A DNA stretch of 64,000 nucleotides, taken from positions 2,046,001-2,110,000 of the forward strand of contig NZ_CP118574.1 of NCBI RefSeq assembly GCF_028898845.1, written 5' to 3'. This document shows positions 34,580 to 42,525 of the stretch, piece by piece. The stretch comes from Streptomyces sp. WZ-12. Its GTDB lineage: Bacteria; Actinomycetota; Actinomycetes; Streptomycetales; Streptomycetaceae. Positions within the stretch are counted from its first letter, which is position 1. Each line of letters begins with the position of its first letter. Made by a program: the position numbers and the translations under genes. The notes below the pieces were generated by a model. That model made no database searches. It was not told the origin of the DNA and saw only the letters and a program-made list of their open reading frames with translations.

Positions 34580-34882
34580 GCGGCGCGTCGGCCCGCGGGC
34601 CCCGCATGACGCCGGCCCGAGTGCCGTTCCGCGGTGTTCGGCGCCGAGCCGGCGCCGTGGTGCTGTGCGGCGCCGTCCGTCCCGTCCGGGGCGGGCGGCG
34701 CCGCTGCGTAACGGGGGCGTCACCGTGGGGCGTTGCGCCGGCGCGCAAGGGGTGCGGCGCCCCCGAGTGGCGGGTTCGGCGGGCGGCGGGAACCGTGGAG
34801 AGGGAGGCGGCTCCGGCGGTGCCGGCCGTCGCGGACGGCCGCCGCAGGGCAGCAGCCACCACTCCGCCCCAGGAGGCCACCG

Positions 34883-35668
34883 ATGTCCGACGTCACCACT
34901 CCCTACCCGCCCGGGACGCCCTGTTGGGTCGACCTCTCCGCCCCCGACCAACAAGCCGCCATCGGCTTCTACTGCGACCTCCTCGGCTGGACCGGCGAGA
35001 TCGGCCCGCCCGAGACCGGCGGCTATGCGGTCTGCCAGCTGAACGGCAAACCGGTGGCCGGCATCATGGCGGCGATCGCGATGGGCGACCAGCCCGCCCC
35101 ACCGACGGTCTGGACCACCTATCTCTCCTGCGCCGACGCGGCGGCCGCCCAGCGGTCGGTGGAGTCCGCCGGCGGCACCGTGCTGATGCCGGTGATGGAC
35201 GTGATGACGCTGGGCCGGATGTTCATCGCCGCCGACCCGACGGGGGCGGTCTTCGGTGTCTGGCAGCCGGTCGACTTCCGGGGCGCCGGCGCCGTCAACG
35301 AACCCGGCGCGCTGATCTGGAACGAGCTCAACACCACCGACCGGTCGGCCGCCTCCGCCTTCTACCGGGCCGCCTTCGGCATCGAGCCCGCCGCGGCGGA
35401 GGGCGTCGAACACTACGACACGCTCCAGGTGGCGGGCCACCCCGTGGGCGGCATGCAGCCGATGCCGGAGCACCTGCCGGCCGATACGCCCTCGCACTGG
35501 CTGACGTACTTCGCGGTGACGGACGCCGATGCGGCGGTCGCCAAGACCGACAAGGCCGGCGGCGGGGTGGTCCGCGAACCGTTCGACATGTTCGCCGGCC
35601 GGATCGCGGTGCTGGCCGACCCGCAGGGCGCGGTCTTCGCGGTGATCCACCCCAAGTCCGGGGAGTGA
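34883..35668 (+). CDS. VOC superfamily protein, two glyoxalase-like domains
   Basis: A 261-residue protein built of two VOC modules: residues about 8-125 (CWVDLSAPDQQAAIGFYCDL to GAVFGVWQPVD) and 138-258 (LIWNELNTTDRSAASAFYRA to GAVFAVIHP). Relatives include hydroxylases and antibiotic-binding or glyoxalase-type proteins; the substrate is unknown. AGGAGG lies 7 nt before ATG 34883. The 300 bases before it hold no gene. Confidence 0.9.
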   Translation: MSDVTTPYPPGTPCWVDLSAPDQQAAIGFYCDLLGWTGEIGPPETGGYAVCQLNGKPVAGIMAAIAMGDQPAPPTVWTTYLSCADAAAAQRSVESAGGTVLMPVMDVMTLGRMFIAADPTGAVFGVWQPVDFRGAGAVNEPGALIWNELNTTDRSAASAFYRAAFGIEPAAAEGVEHYDTLQVAGHPVGGMQPMPEHLPADTPSHWLTYFAVTDADAAVAKTDKAGGGVVREPFDMFAGRIAVLADPQGAVFAVIHPKSGE

Positions 35669-35746
35669 GGGGCGAGTTGGGAACACCGTGCGTCAAGGAG
35701 GCGGCGGCCCGGCCCGATTGACGCGGTCCAGCGGTCGGGCGCCGGC

Positions 35747-36697
35747 TCACTGCTCCGGTGCGCGGGCGGTGTGCACCGTCTGGGCGGAGAGCAGGAAGAC
35801 GTCCGGGCGGCGGGTGACGCCGGCGGGGTCGTGGGGGTCGGTGAGGCGGGTGAGGGTGCTGAGGTCGTCCGGGTCCAGCCGTTCGCGGTGGGACTCGACG
35901 GCGCGGCCGAGGGTGGCCTGGAGGTGGCGGCGGGCGTCGTCGGGGAGCGGGGCCGGCAGGTCCAGCAGGAAGCTGCGGGTGCTCGGGGTGCGCAGCCCGG
36001 CGTTGGCCAGGAAGGCGGGCCAGTCCTCCAGGGTGTCGGTGGCGTCGGGCAGCGCCGCCCGCATCTCGGTGAACCAGTCCTCGGCGGCCGCGTCCAGCCG
36101 GGCCTGGAGCCCCGGGCGGCCGATGCCGAGGTCGCGGGGGAGGAAGCGCGGGGCGAGGCCGCCCTCGGCGATCGCCAGCAGGCCGCCGGGGCGCAGATGG
36201 CCGGCGAGGGCGGCGACCACGGCGCGTTGGTCACCGACGTGGTGCAGCGCCTTGCTCGACCAGATGAGGTCGGCGCCGCCGAGCGGGTCGAGGCCGTGCG
36301 GGACCTCCGCGCAGTGGGTGTGGATCCGGTCGGCCAGGCCGAGCCGTTCGGCGCGGGCCCGGGCGCGGGCCAGCAGCGCCTCGGTGGCGTCCACCGCGCA
36401 CACCTCGGCGTCCGGGAAGGCCCGGGCCAGCAGGCAGCTGACGACCCCCGGTCCGCTGCCGACGTCGAGGACGCGCCGCACGGTCACGGCCCGGCTCGGC
36501 GCGCCGACCGCGGCTGACCCGTCGTCAGGCCCGGTGGTGGAGAGCAGTGCGCGCAGCCAGGCGGCGACCTGTTCGTGGAGCGGGGCTTGGATCTCGGCGC
36601 CCCGTTCGAGGTACGGGCCGAGCACTTCCCAGTCGATGGTGGCGCCACTGTGGTCGCTAGCGTGGTGCCGGGGCGCGGGGCGGTCGTGACTGCTCAT
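35747..36697 (-). CDS. SAM-dependent methyltransferase
   Basis: A 316-residue class I methyltransferase. SAM-binding motif I is VLDVGSGPGVVSCLLARAFP with AEVCAVDATEALLARARARA following, then DLIWSSKALHHVGDQRAVVA and LRPGGLLAIAEGG. The N-terminal 60 residues resemble small-molecule methyltransferases with a lid. The acceptor is not known. Start 36697 (MSSHDRP) is chosen because GGAGG lies about 9 nt upstream. Confidence 0.9.
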   Translation of the reverse strand: MSSHDRPAPRHHASDHSGATIDWEVLGPYLERGAEIQAPLHEQVAAWLRALLSTTGPDDGSAAVGAPSRAVTVRRVLDVGSGPGVVSCLLARAFPDAEVCAVDATEALLARARARAERLGLADRIHTHCAEVPHGLDPLGGADLIWSSKALHHVGDQRAVVAALAGHLRPGGLLAIAEGGLAPRFLPRDLGIGRPGLQARLDAAAEDWFTEMRAALPDATDTLEDWPAFLANAGLRTPSTRSFLLDLPAPLPDDARRHLQATLGRAVESHRERLDPDDLSTLTRLTDPHDPAGVTRRPDVFLLSAQTVHTARAPEQ

Positions 36698-36810
36698 GGG
36701 ATTGAGCCTCCGGTACGGGGTGGGCTCCGGCAAGCGGCGGGCCGGGCCGGTGGCCCCGTCCACCGCCCCTGGTGACGGTCGGGGTCGGGGCCGCCGTAGG
36801 GTCTTGGCCT

Positions 36811-37875
36811 GTGGCTACTCCGGGATGGATGCCGCCGACGGAGACCGAGCGGCGGCTGTACGAGGCAACGGCACGTGGGGACGAGGGCGGTCAGATAGCG
36901 GCGATCGCCGGCGAGGATCTGTATCTGGCGGTCCCGCAACAGGGTCAGGACCCGCTGCCCGTCTACGACGATCCGGTGGCGGCCGGTAAGTGCATTCCCG
37001 TACTGACGCGCGGCATGCTGCCGGCGTGGGAGCCGCAGCGGTTTTTCGACCGGGTGACGGTCGAGGAGTTCGCCCAGGACTGGCCCAACGACAAGTGGCA
37101 GTTGGCGGTCAATCCGGGCACCCCGTTCGCCGCGTACCTGCGCGCGACGCCCGCGCACCGCGGCCGTTGGATGCAGACGAGGACACAGCTCGGGGCGCGG
37201 CCGGGCGGCTTGTTGGTGACGCACTACGGCGGGCCGCTGCACGGCCCGTTGGCGCAGGGGCTGGCCTGCGGGGCGCCGCTGGCGGTGCACCACAGCGTGC
37301 CGTGGAACGAGTTGGGGACCGCGTTCCTGGACTCCTCGGCGGACGCGGAGACGCTGCGCGCGCAGTGGTCGGTGACGGATCCGGTGGGCTGGCAGCAGCG
37401 GTTCGAGCAGATGCTGGGCGGGTCGTTCGTGCCGGCGGAGGCGGAGGCGGCGTTGTGCGCCCGGGCCGCGGGGGCCGACGGGGGCGGGCCGGCGGGCAGC
37501 GGGGAGGCGCCCGCGGTACCGGAGTTGGTGGGCCGGTACGAGGAACGGTTCCGGACGGACGGGCTGCTGCCGACGGACGGCCGGGTGGCGTCCGTGGTGG
37601 CGTTGGACCTGGCGCACGCGGTCGGCCTGGTCCGTTGGGGGCTGGGCGCGCGGCTGTGCGCTCCGCCGCAGGCCGAGCAGGCGGTGGCGCGGGTGTCGGC
37701 CCGGGCGGCGGAGGTCTACGGCTCGTGGGAGGGGTTCGCCGCGGGGTATGCGCTGGGGCGGGTGTTGGCGTTCGACAACGGCTGGTTCGGGCCCGCGTAC
37801 GCCGAAACGGTGCACCTGCACCGGGTGTTGACGCAGGATCCGGCGTCCCCCTGGCGGGCCCTGCCGCTCGGCTGA
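36811..37875 (+). CDS. SseB-like / DUF1266 domain protein
   Basis: A 354-residue cytoplasmic protein. The N-terminal part (PPTETERRLYEATARGDEGG to FDRVTVEEFAQDWPNDKWQL) resembles the SseB N-terminal domain. The C-terminal part (ALDLAHAVGLVRWGLGARLC, then SWEGFAAGYALGRVLAFDNG) matches DUF1266. The biochemical role is unknown; such proteins are frequent in Streptomyces and sometimes near secretion or toxin genes. GTG 36811 is taken as the start, with a weak AGGG upstream. Confidence 0.75.
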   Translation: MATPGWMPPTETERRLYEATARGDEGGQIAAIAGEDLYLAVPQQGQDPLPVYDDPVAAGKCIPVLTRGMLPAWEPQRFFDRVTVEEFAQDWPNDKWQLAVNPGTPFAAYLRATPAHRGRWMQTRTQLGARPGGLLVTHYGGPLHGPLAQGLACGAPLAVHHSVPWNELGTAFLDSSADAETLRAQWSVTDPVGWQQRFEQMLGGSFVPAEAEAALCARAAGADGGGPAGSGEAPAVPELVGRYEERFRTDGLLPTDGRVASVVALDLAHAVGLVRWGLGARLCAPPQAEQAVARVSARAAEVYGSWEGFAAGYALGRVLAFDNGWFGPAYAETVHLHRVLTQDPASPWRALPLG

Positions 37876-37882
37876 TGCCGCG

Positions 37883-37902
37883 GCCCGCCGTTGCCGGCGG
37901 GC
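37883..37902 (+). terminator. Short GC hairpin after DUF1266 gene
   Basis: GCCCGCCG (37883-37890) and CGGCGGGC (37895-37902) pair around TTGC, eight bases after the stop codon. It is a plausible terminator before the YihY gene. Confidence 0.5.
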
Positions 37903-38007
37903 GGCCGGGCTCCGGTCTCGTCGCGGGTCGGCGCCGCCGCGGGGGATGATGCAGGGGCTAGGGCCGGGACGATGCCGGGCCAGTTCGGCACTGAGGGCGG
38001 ATGCGAC

Positions 38008-38973
38008 ATGGGCGGGAGCGGTATGCGGGGGGTCGCGCGGCGGGGGTCCGGCACGGGGGCCAAGGCCGCACCGTCCGACGCTCCGGTGCGGACCGGGCCG
38101 GAGCGGCCGGCCCGTCGGACGGCCTGGCAGCGGTACCGCACGGCGCTGCGCCGCACGCCGCTGTCGGTCTGGCACGACGACCTGACGGACTACGCGGCGA
38201 GCCTGACGTACTACTCGGTGCTGGCGCTGCTGCCGTCGGCGATCGTCACCATCTCGCTGATCGGGCTCGCCGATCCGGCCGGCACCGAGCAGTTGATCAA
38301 TCGACTGAGCTCGATCGCGCCGGCCGAGTCGGGCGCGACGGTCCGGCACGCGCTGGTGGTGATGGCGCAGCAACGGGCGGCCGCCTGGGTGGTGGTGGGC
38401 GGCGCCGCGGTCAGCGCGCTGTGGTCGTCGTGCAGTTATCTGGCGGTGTTCCGGCGGGCGTTGCACGCGATGCACCGGGTGAAGGACGACCGGCCGCCGT
38501 GGCGGAAGGCGCCGCGCATCCTGGTGACCGCGCTGCTGCTGATGGCGCTGCTGATCAGCAGTGCGGTGGCGCTACTGGTGAGCGGGCCGGTGGCGTCGGC
38601 GTTGGGGCGGGCGCTGAGCTTCGGCGAGACGGGCGAGACGCTGTGGAACGTTCTGCAGTGGCCGCTGTTGCTGGTGTTGGCGACGGTGTTGGCGATGGTG
38701 CTCTTCCGGTCCGGGCCGCCGAGTTCCCGTGGGGTGCGCCGGGCCGTGCCGGGGGGCGTGGTGGCGGTGCTGCTGTGGCTGGTGTCGTCGGCGGGCTTCG
38801 CCTTCTACGCGTCGTACGTGGGCACCTTCAACCGGCTGTACGGGTCGCTGGCGGGGTCGGTGGTGTTCCTGATCTGGCTGTGGTTCTCGAATCTGTCGCT
38901 GCTGTCGGGGGCGCAGTTCAACGTGGAGTTGGCGCGCGCCGGGCGGGTCGTCCGGCCGCGCCGTCCGAGCTGA
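38008..38973 (+). CDS. YihY/virulence factor BrkB family membrane protein
   Basis: A 321-residue protein with a basic N-terminal tail and about six membrane helices. Family features: LTDYAASLTYYSVLALLPSA near residue 60, VFRRALHAMHRVKDDRPPWR, and the late FYASYVGTFNRLYGSLAGSV with FLIWLWFSNLSLLSGAQFN. Function is unsettled in the family; some members were once called RNase BN. GAGGGCGG precedes ATG 38008; an upstream ATG at 37972 is possible. Confidence 0.88.
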   Translation: MGGSGMRGVARRGSGTGAKAAPSDAPVRTGPERPARRTAWQRYRTALRRTPLSVWHDDLTDYAASLTYYSVLALLPSAIVTISLIGLADPAGTEQLINRLSSIAPAESGATVRHALVVMAQQRAAAWVVVGGAAVSALWSSCSYLAVFRRALHAMHRVKDDRPPWRKAPRILVTALLLMALLISSAVALLVSGPVASALGRALSFGETGETLWNVLQWPLLLVLATVLAMVLFRSGPPSSRGVRRAVPGGVVAVLLWLVSSAGFAFYASYVGTFNRLYGSLAGSVVFLIWLWFSNLSLLSGAQFNVELARAGRVVRPRRPS

Positions 38974-38994
38974 CGGGGCCGGCGGGGCGGCCGG

Positions 38995-39306
38995 TCAGCG
39001 GGCGCCGTGCCCGGCGGCGACCTCCTCGATGCGGCGGGCCAGGCCGAAGTCGAGGTAGGTGATCCGGCCGCCGATGCTGTGGGTGTTGACCGTGATGGTC
39101 AGTTGGTTGTAGCCGAGGGTGAGTTCGGCGTGGTGGCCCAACTCCTCCTGGATCTGGGCGATGTGGACGACCATCGCGGCGCCCTGGAAGTGCCGGTCGA
39201 AGCGGTAGCTGCGGCGCAGCCGGTCGCCGTCGGCGGTCCAGTCGGGGAGCTCCAGGAGGCGGTCCTGGATCTCCGACGCGTCGAGTGGTGCCACCTGTGC
39301 GCTCAT
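38995..39306 (-). CDS. 4a-hydroxytetrahydrobiopterin dehydratase
   Basis: A 103-residue protein of normal length for pterin-4a-carbinolamine dehydratase. The conserved His pair is in ELGHHAEL and the third His in NTHSIGGRITYLDFGLA. It dehydrates 4a-hydroxy-tetrahydropterin to recycle the cofactor of aromatic amino-acid hydroxylases, or acts as a PhhB-like protein. The stop is 21 bases from the convergent yihY stop. The start ATG 39306 follows a weak AAGGCGAG. No hydroxylase gene is nearby. Confidence 0.9.
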   Translation of the reverse strand: MSAQVAPLDASEIQDRLLELPDWTADGDRLRRSYRFDRHFQGAAMVVHIAQIQEELGHHAELTLGYNQLTITVNTHSIGGRITYLDFGLARRIEEVAAGHGAR

Positions 39307-39434
39307 CACGCTCGCCTTCCGCCGGGGTACGGGTCGCCGCCGCCGGGGCGGCCCTTCCAGCCTGTCACGGCTGCGGGGGTTCCGCGTCCGCCCGCGGTGC
39401 GCGCCGGGGCCGCGCACCCACCCGATCCCCGAAG

Positions 39435-39447
39435 TTACCGTCGGTAA
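39435..39447. promoter_or_regulatory. Palindromic operator before XRE regulator
   Basis: TTACCG-T-CGGTAA is a perfect odd-centred palindrome 27 bases upstream of the regulator ATG (39475). The spacing suits negative autoregulation. A looser TTAC-N7-GTAA is at 40879-40893. Confidence 0.55.
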
Positions 39448-39474
39448 TGCCGCTCGTTCGGCTACCGTCCGGTC

Positions 39475-40287
39475 ATGACGACTGCCACGGCGTCCGCGCC
39501 GGTAGCCACGGGAGTGGGCGCGCTGCTGCGGGAATGGCGCGACCGGCGCCGGATCAGCCAACTGGAACTGGCGCTGCGCGCCGACTCCTCCGCCCGCCAC
39601 ATCAGCTTCATCGAGACCGGCCGCGCCCGCCCCAGCCAGGAGATGGTGCTGCGGCTGGCCGAGCACCTCGACGTCCCCGTCCGGGAGCGCAACGCCCTGT
39701 TGATCGCGGCCGGTTACGCCCCCGCCTTCCCCGAGACCCCATTGGACGACCCGTCGATGTCCGCCCTACGGGCCGGCATGGAGCGCCTGTTGGCGGGCTA
39801 CGAGCCGTACCCCGCCCTGGTGTGCGATGGGACGTACCACGTCCAGGCCGCCAACCGGGGCATGGGGATACTCCTGGACGGCGTCGATCCGGAGCTGCTG
39901 CGGCCGCCGATGAACGCCATGCGGATCACCCTCCACCCGCGCGGCATGGCGCCCCGCATCCGCAACTTCCTGGAGTGGCGCGAGCATCTCTTCGCCCAAC
40001 TGGACCGGCAGTTGGCGCTGTTGCGGTCCGCCCCGCTGCGCGCTCTGCACGAGGAGGTCAGCGCCTATCCCCTGCCGGACGGCGGACGGGCGGGCGCCGC
40101 CTCGGCCGAACACCCGCCGTTCGCCCTGCCGTTGGTGATCGAGCACCGCGGCACGGTGCTGTCCTTCCTCTCCACCATCGCCACCTTCAACACGCCGATG
40201 GACGTGACCGTTTCGGAGCTGGCACTGGAGGCGTTCCTGCCCGCCGACCCCGAAACGGCCGCCCATCTGCGCGAGGTGGCCGGGTGA
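39475..40287 (+). CDS. XRE-family regulator with MmyB-like ligand domain
   Basis: A 270-residue protein. Residues 14-72 form the Cro/CI HTH (LLREWRDRRRISQLELALRA, SSARHISFIETGRARPSQEM). From about residue 95 it has the MmyB-like PAS-type domain (YEPYPALVCDGTYHVQAANR, FLEWREHLFAQLDRQL), found in actinomycete regulators of metabolism and stress. The stop is seven bases from that of the convergent SnoaL-like gene. The palindrome upstream suggests autoregulation. Confidence 0.9.
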   Translation: MTTATASAPVATGVGALLREWRDRRRISQLELALRADSSARHISFIETGRARPSQEMVLRLAEHLDVPVRERNALLIAAGYAPAFPETPLDDPSMSALRAGMERLLAGYEPYPALVCDGTYHVQAANRGMGILLDGVDPELLRPPMNAMRITLHPRGMAPRIRNFLEWREHLFAQLDRQLALLRSAPLRALHEEVSAYPLPDGGRAGAASAEHPPFALPLVIEHRGTVLSFLSTIATFNTPMDVTVSELALEAFLPADPETAAHLREVAG

Positions 40288-40294
40288 GGCCGGC

Positions 40295-40696
40295 TCAGGC
40301 CGTCGGGACGCGGTCCAGGAAGCCGAGCACCGCGGTGATCCGACCGTCCGCGGCCAGCCGCACCACGTCGAAGCCGGCGACCGGCGCCGACCCGTCCGGT
40401 GCGACCAACTCCCAGCCGAACCGCGCGATGTCGTGGTGGCCGTCCACCGCGCCCAACGGCCGGAACGCGAAGCCGGGGAACTGCTGGTGCGCCCCGGCGA
40501 TCGCCGCCCCGAGCCCGTCGTGCCCGGCGACCTCGACCAGCGGGTCGGTGTAGGTGACCCCCTCGGCGAACGCCGCGGCGACGGCCTTGGCCCGCGCGCC
40601 CTCCTCGGTGGCGTTCCACGCCTCGAAGTACCGCTCGGCGGCGGCCGCGTGGTCGATGGCCGGCCCGGAAGCGCCCTGCTGCACCTGCTGCGACAT
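40295..40696 (-). CDS. SnoaL-like / nuclear transport factor 2-fold protein
   Basis: A 133-residue alpha+beta barrel protein: ERYFEAWNATEEGARAKAVA, VTYTDPLVEVAGHDGLGAAI, DGHHDIARFGWELVAPDG and VVRLAADGRITAVLGFLD follow the SnoaL-like pattern. Family members are cyclases, hydrolases or isomerases; the substrate is unknown. AGGAG lies 7 nt before ATG 40696. It is convergent with the MmyB-like regulator, a pairing sometimes seen where the regulator controls small-molecule oxidoreductases, so it may be a target (inference). Confidence 0.85.
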   Translation of the reverse strand: MSQQVQQGASGPAIDHAAAAERYFEAWNATEEGARAKAVAAAFAEGVTYTDPLVEVAGHDGLGAAIAGAHQQFPGFAFRPLGAVDGHHDIARFGWELVAPDGSAPVAGFDVVRLAADGRITAVLGFLDRVPTA

Positions 40697-40776
40697 CTCG
40701 AACTCCTGGTGGTATCCGTCGTGACATCCGGTACGGATCCGGCGCGGGTCGAGGCGCGGATCCGGCCGACCGGCTA

Positions 40777-40791
40777 CTGACGGAACGTCAG
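40777..40791. promoter_or_regulatory. Inverted repeat upstream of SnoaL-like gene
   Basis: CTGACG-GAA-CGTCAG is a perfect 6-bp inverted repeat with a 3-base centre, about 80 bases ahead of the SnoaL-like gene start on the minus strand. It is a possible operator; the binding protein is unknown. Confidence 0.4.
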
Positions 40792-40941
40792 CACCGCGTC
40801 GGCACCGATCCACGGGCCGGAGTGCGCCGGCCCGTGAACCGATGCCTTGACTCTGCCGGAGCGGAGGGCGGGGGTCGATTACGCGCAAGGTAATGCCCCT
40901 GGTCGCAGGTGCGGCCAGGGGCGGAGGGGTGGGCGGGGCGG

Positions 40942-42357
40942 CTAGTTCACGGCCGGGCCGGTGGTCGCGACGGCCGGCTCCGCCGGGGCGTCAGCGGTCG
41001 CCTTCTCGGTCGCGTCCTCGGTCGCGTCCGGCGAGCGGCGCCCGCGGCCCGCCCGGCGGGCCGCCAGCAGCGCGTAGACCAGGATGCCGGCGAAGAGGAA
41101 CAGCACGCCCTGGTAGATCGCCTGGTAACCGGCGCCGGCCACCAGCCAGAAGGTGAAGCCGAAGGCCGCCAGGGCGATGGTCAGGTCGCGGACGAAGCGG
41201 CCGGGGCGGACCCGGTCGCGGCGGTCGGTAAACAGGAAGTAGATCTGCGCGGCGGCCGCGAGGAGGTAGGGCACGGTGGCCGAGAAGGTCGTGATCAGCA
41301 CCAGGGTCTCGAAGACTCCGGCGCTGCCGCCGCCGAGGTAGTTGTTCACCGTGAGGGCGGAGGCCAGCACTGCGGCGGCCAGCACGCCGAAGGTCGGCAC
41401 CCCGCGCCGCTTCTTGAGGAACACCGCCGGGAAGAGGCCGTCCTTGGCGGCGGCGTACGGGGACTGGGCGCTCATCAGCGTCCAGCCGTTGAGCGCGCCG
41501 AGGATGGAGATCACCGCGGCGGCCGCGATGACCGCACCGCCCCAGTGGCCGCCGAACATCGCGTTCACCGCGTCCGAGAACGGCGCCTTGGAGTGGACCA
41601 GCTTGTCGTGCGGGACGGAACCGAAGACCGAGAGGGTGCCCAGCAGGTAGACCACGGCGGCGCCGAGGGTGCCCAGGACGGTGGCCCGGCCGACGTTGCG
41701 CTCGGGGTTGCGGACCTCGCCGGCGCTCATCGTGGCCGACTCCACGCCCAGGTAGCTGTAGAGCAGCATCGCGGCGGACGCGGAGAGCCCGCCCAGCATG
41801 CTGCCGCTGCCGGCGTGGAACGCCCCGATGTTCTTCGGGTCGAAGAAGAACAGCCCGGCGACCGCGATGAGCAGCAGCGGCACGAACTTCAGTACCGTGG
41901 AGACCAGTTGGACCGCGCCGACGTAGCGGGTGCCCGCGAAGTTGGCGAGGGCCGGCAGCCACAGCGCGGCCAGCGCCACCAGGAGGTCGGTGGTCGGTGA
42001 CTCATGGCCGGGGAAGAGCACGTGCACATAGCCGACGGCGGCGACCGCCAGTGCGGCGTTGCTGACCCAGGACATCGTCCAGTACGACCAGGCCGAGAGG
42101 AAGCCGGCGAAGTCGCCGAACGCCTCGCGGGCGTAGATGTAGGGCCCGCCGGTGTCCGGATGGCGCCGCGCCAGCTTGCCGAAGACCAGGGCGAGGCAGA
42201 GCGCGCCCACGGTGAGGATGCCGAAGGCGACCAGACTGATGGTGCCGAAGGGGGCGACCGAGGCCGGCAGCAGGAAGATCCCGCCGCCGATGATGTTCCC
42301 GATCACCAGGGCGGTGGCTGTTCCCAGACCGAAACGGCGGGTGTGCCGGTCTTGCAT
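40942..42357 (-). CDS. APC-superfamily amino-acid permease/antiporter
   Basis: A 471-residue protein with 12 membrane helices. The first helix has ALVIGNIIGGGIFLLPASVA, the APC substrate-backbone loop. Later ESATMSAGEVRNPERNVGRA and LNGWTLMSAQSPYAAAKDGL match the APA (AdiC/PotE/CadB-like) group of basic amino acid or polyamine exchangers. The C-terminal 45 residues are a polar, Ala/Thr/Glu-rich tail. The ribosome binding site is poorly spaced (GAGAGG about 14 nt upstream). The substrate is not proven. Confidence 0.9.
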   Translation of the reverse strand: MQDRHTRRFGLGTATALVIGNIIGGGIFLLPASVAPFGTISLVAFGILTVGALCLALVFGKLARRHPDTGGPYIYAREAFGDFAGFLSAWSYWTMSWVSNAALAVAAVGYVHVLFPGHESPTTDLLVALAALWLPALANFAGTRYVGAVQLVSTVLKFVPLLLIAVAGLFFFDPKNIGAFHAGSGSMLGGLSASAAMLLYSYLGVESATMSAGEVRNPERNVGRATVLGTLGAAVVYLLGTLSVFGSVPHDKLVHSKAPFSDAVNAMFGGHWGGAVIAAAAVISILGALNGWTLMSAQSPYAAAKDGLFPAVFLKKRRGVPTFGVLAAAVLASALTVNNYLGGGSAGVFETLVLITTFSATVPYLLAAAAQIYFLFTDRRDRVRPGRFVRDLTIALAAFGFTFWLVAGAGYQAIYQGVLFLFAGILVYALLAARRAGRGRRSPDATEDATEKATADAPAEPAVATTGPAVN

Positions 42358-42525
42358 GGCGTGGTGGGCCTCTCATCGTGCTGTGCACCCGGGTTTGCCG
42401 GGACACGCCATGTTCGGTGACCCGGGGGCCCCCGCAAAATCACCGACTTTTGTCCCGCGGGGGGCGGGTGCGACGGAAAAAACCTCCGGCGGTCCGGCCC
42501 TTCGCCGCAGGTCGTCCGCCTTTCC

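Noticed and set aside
42424..42435. Palindrome CGGGGGCCCCCG upstream of the permease gene as an operator
   Set aside because: Simple G/C run expected by chance in this composition; spacing to the gene gives no further support.
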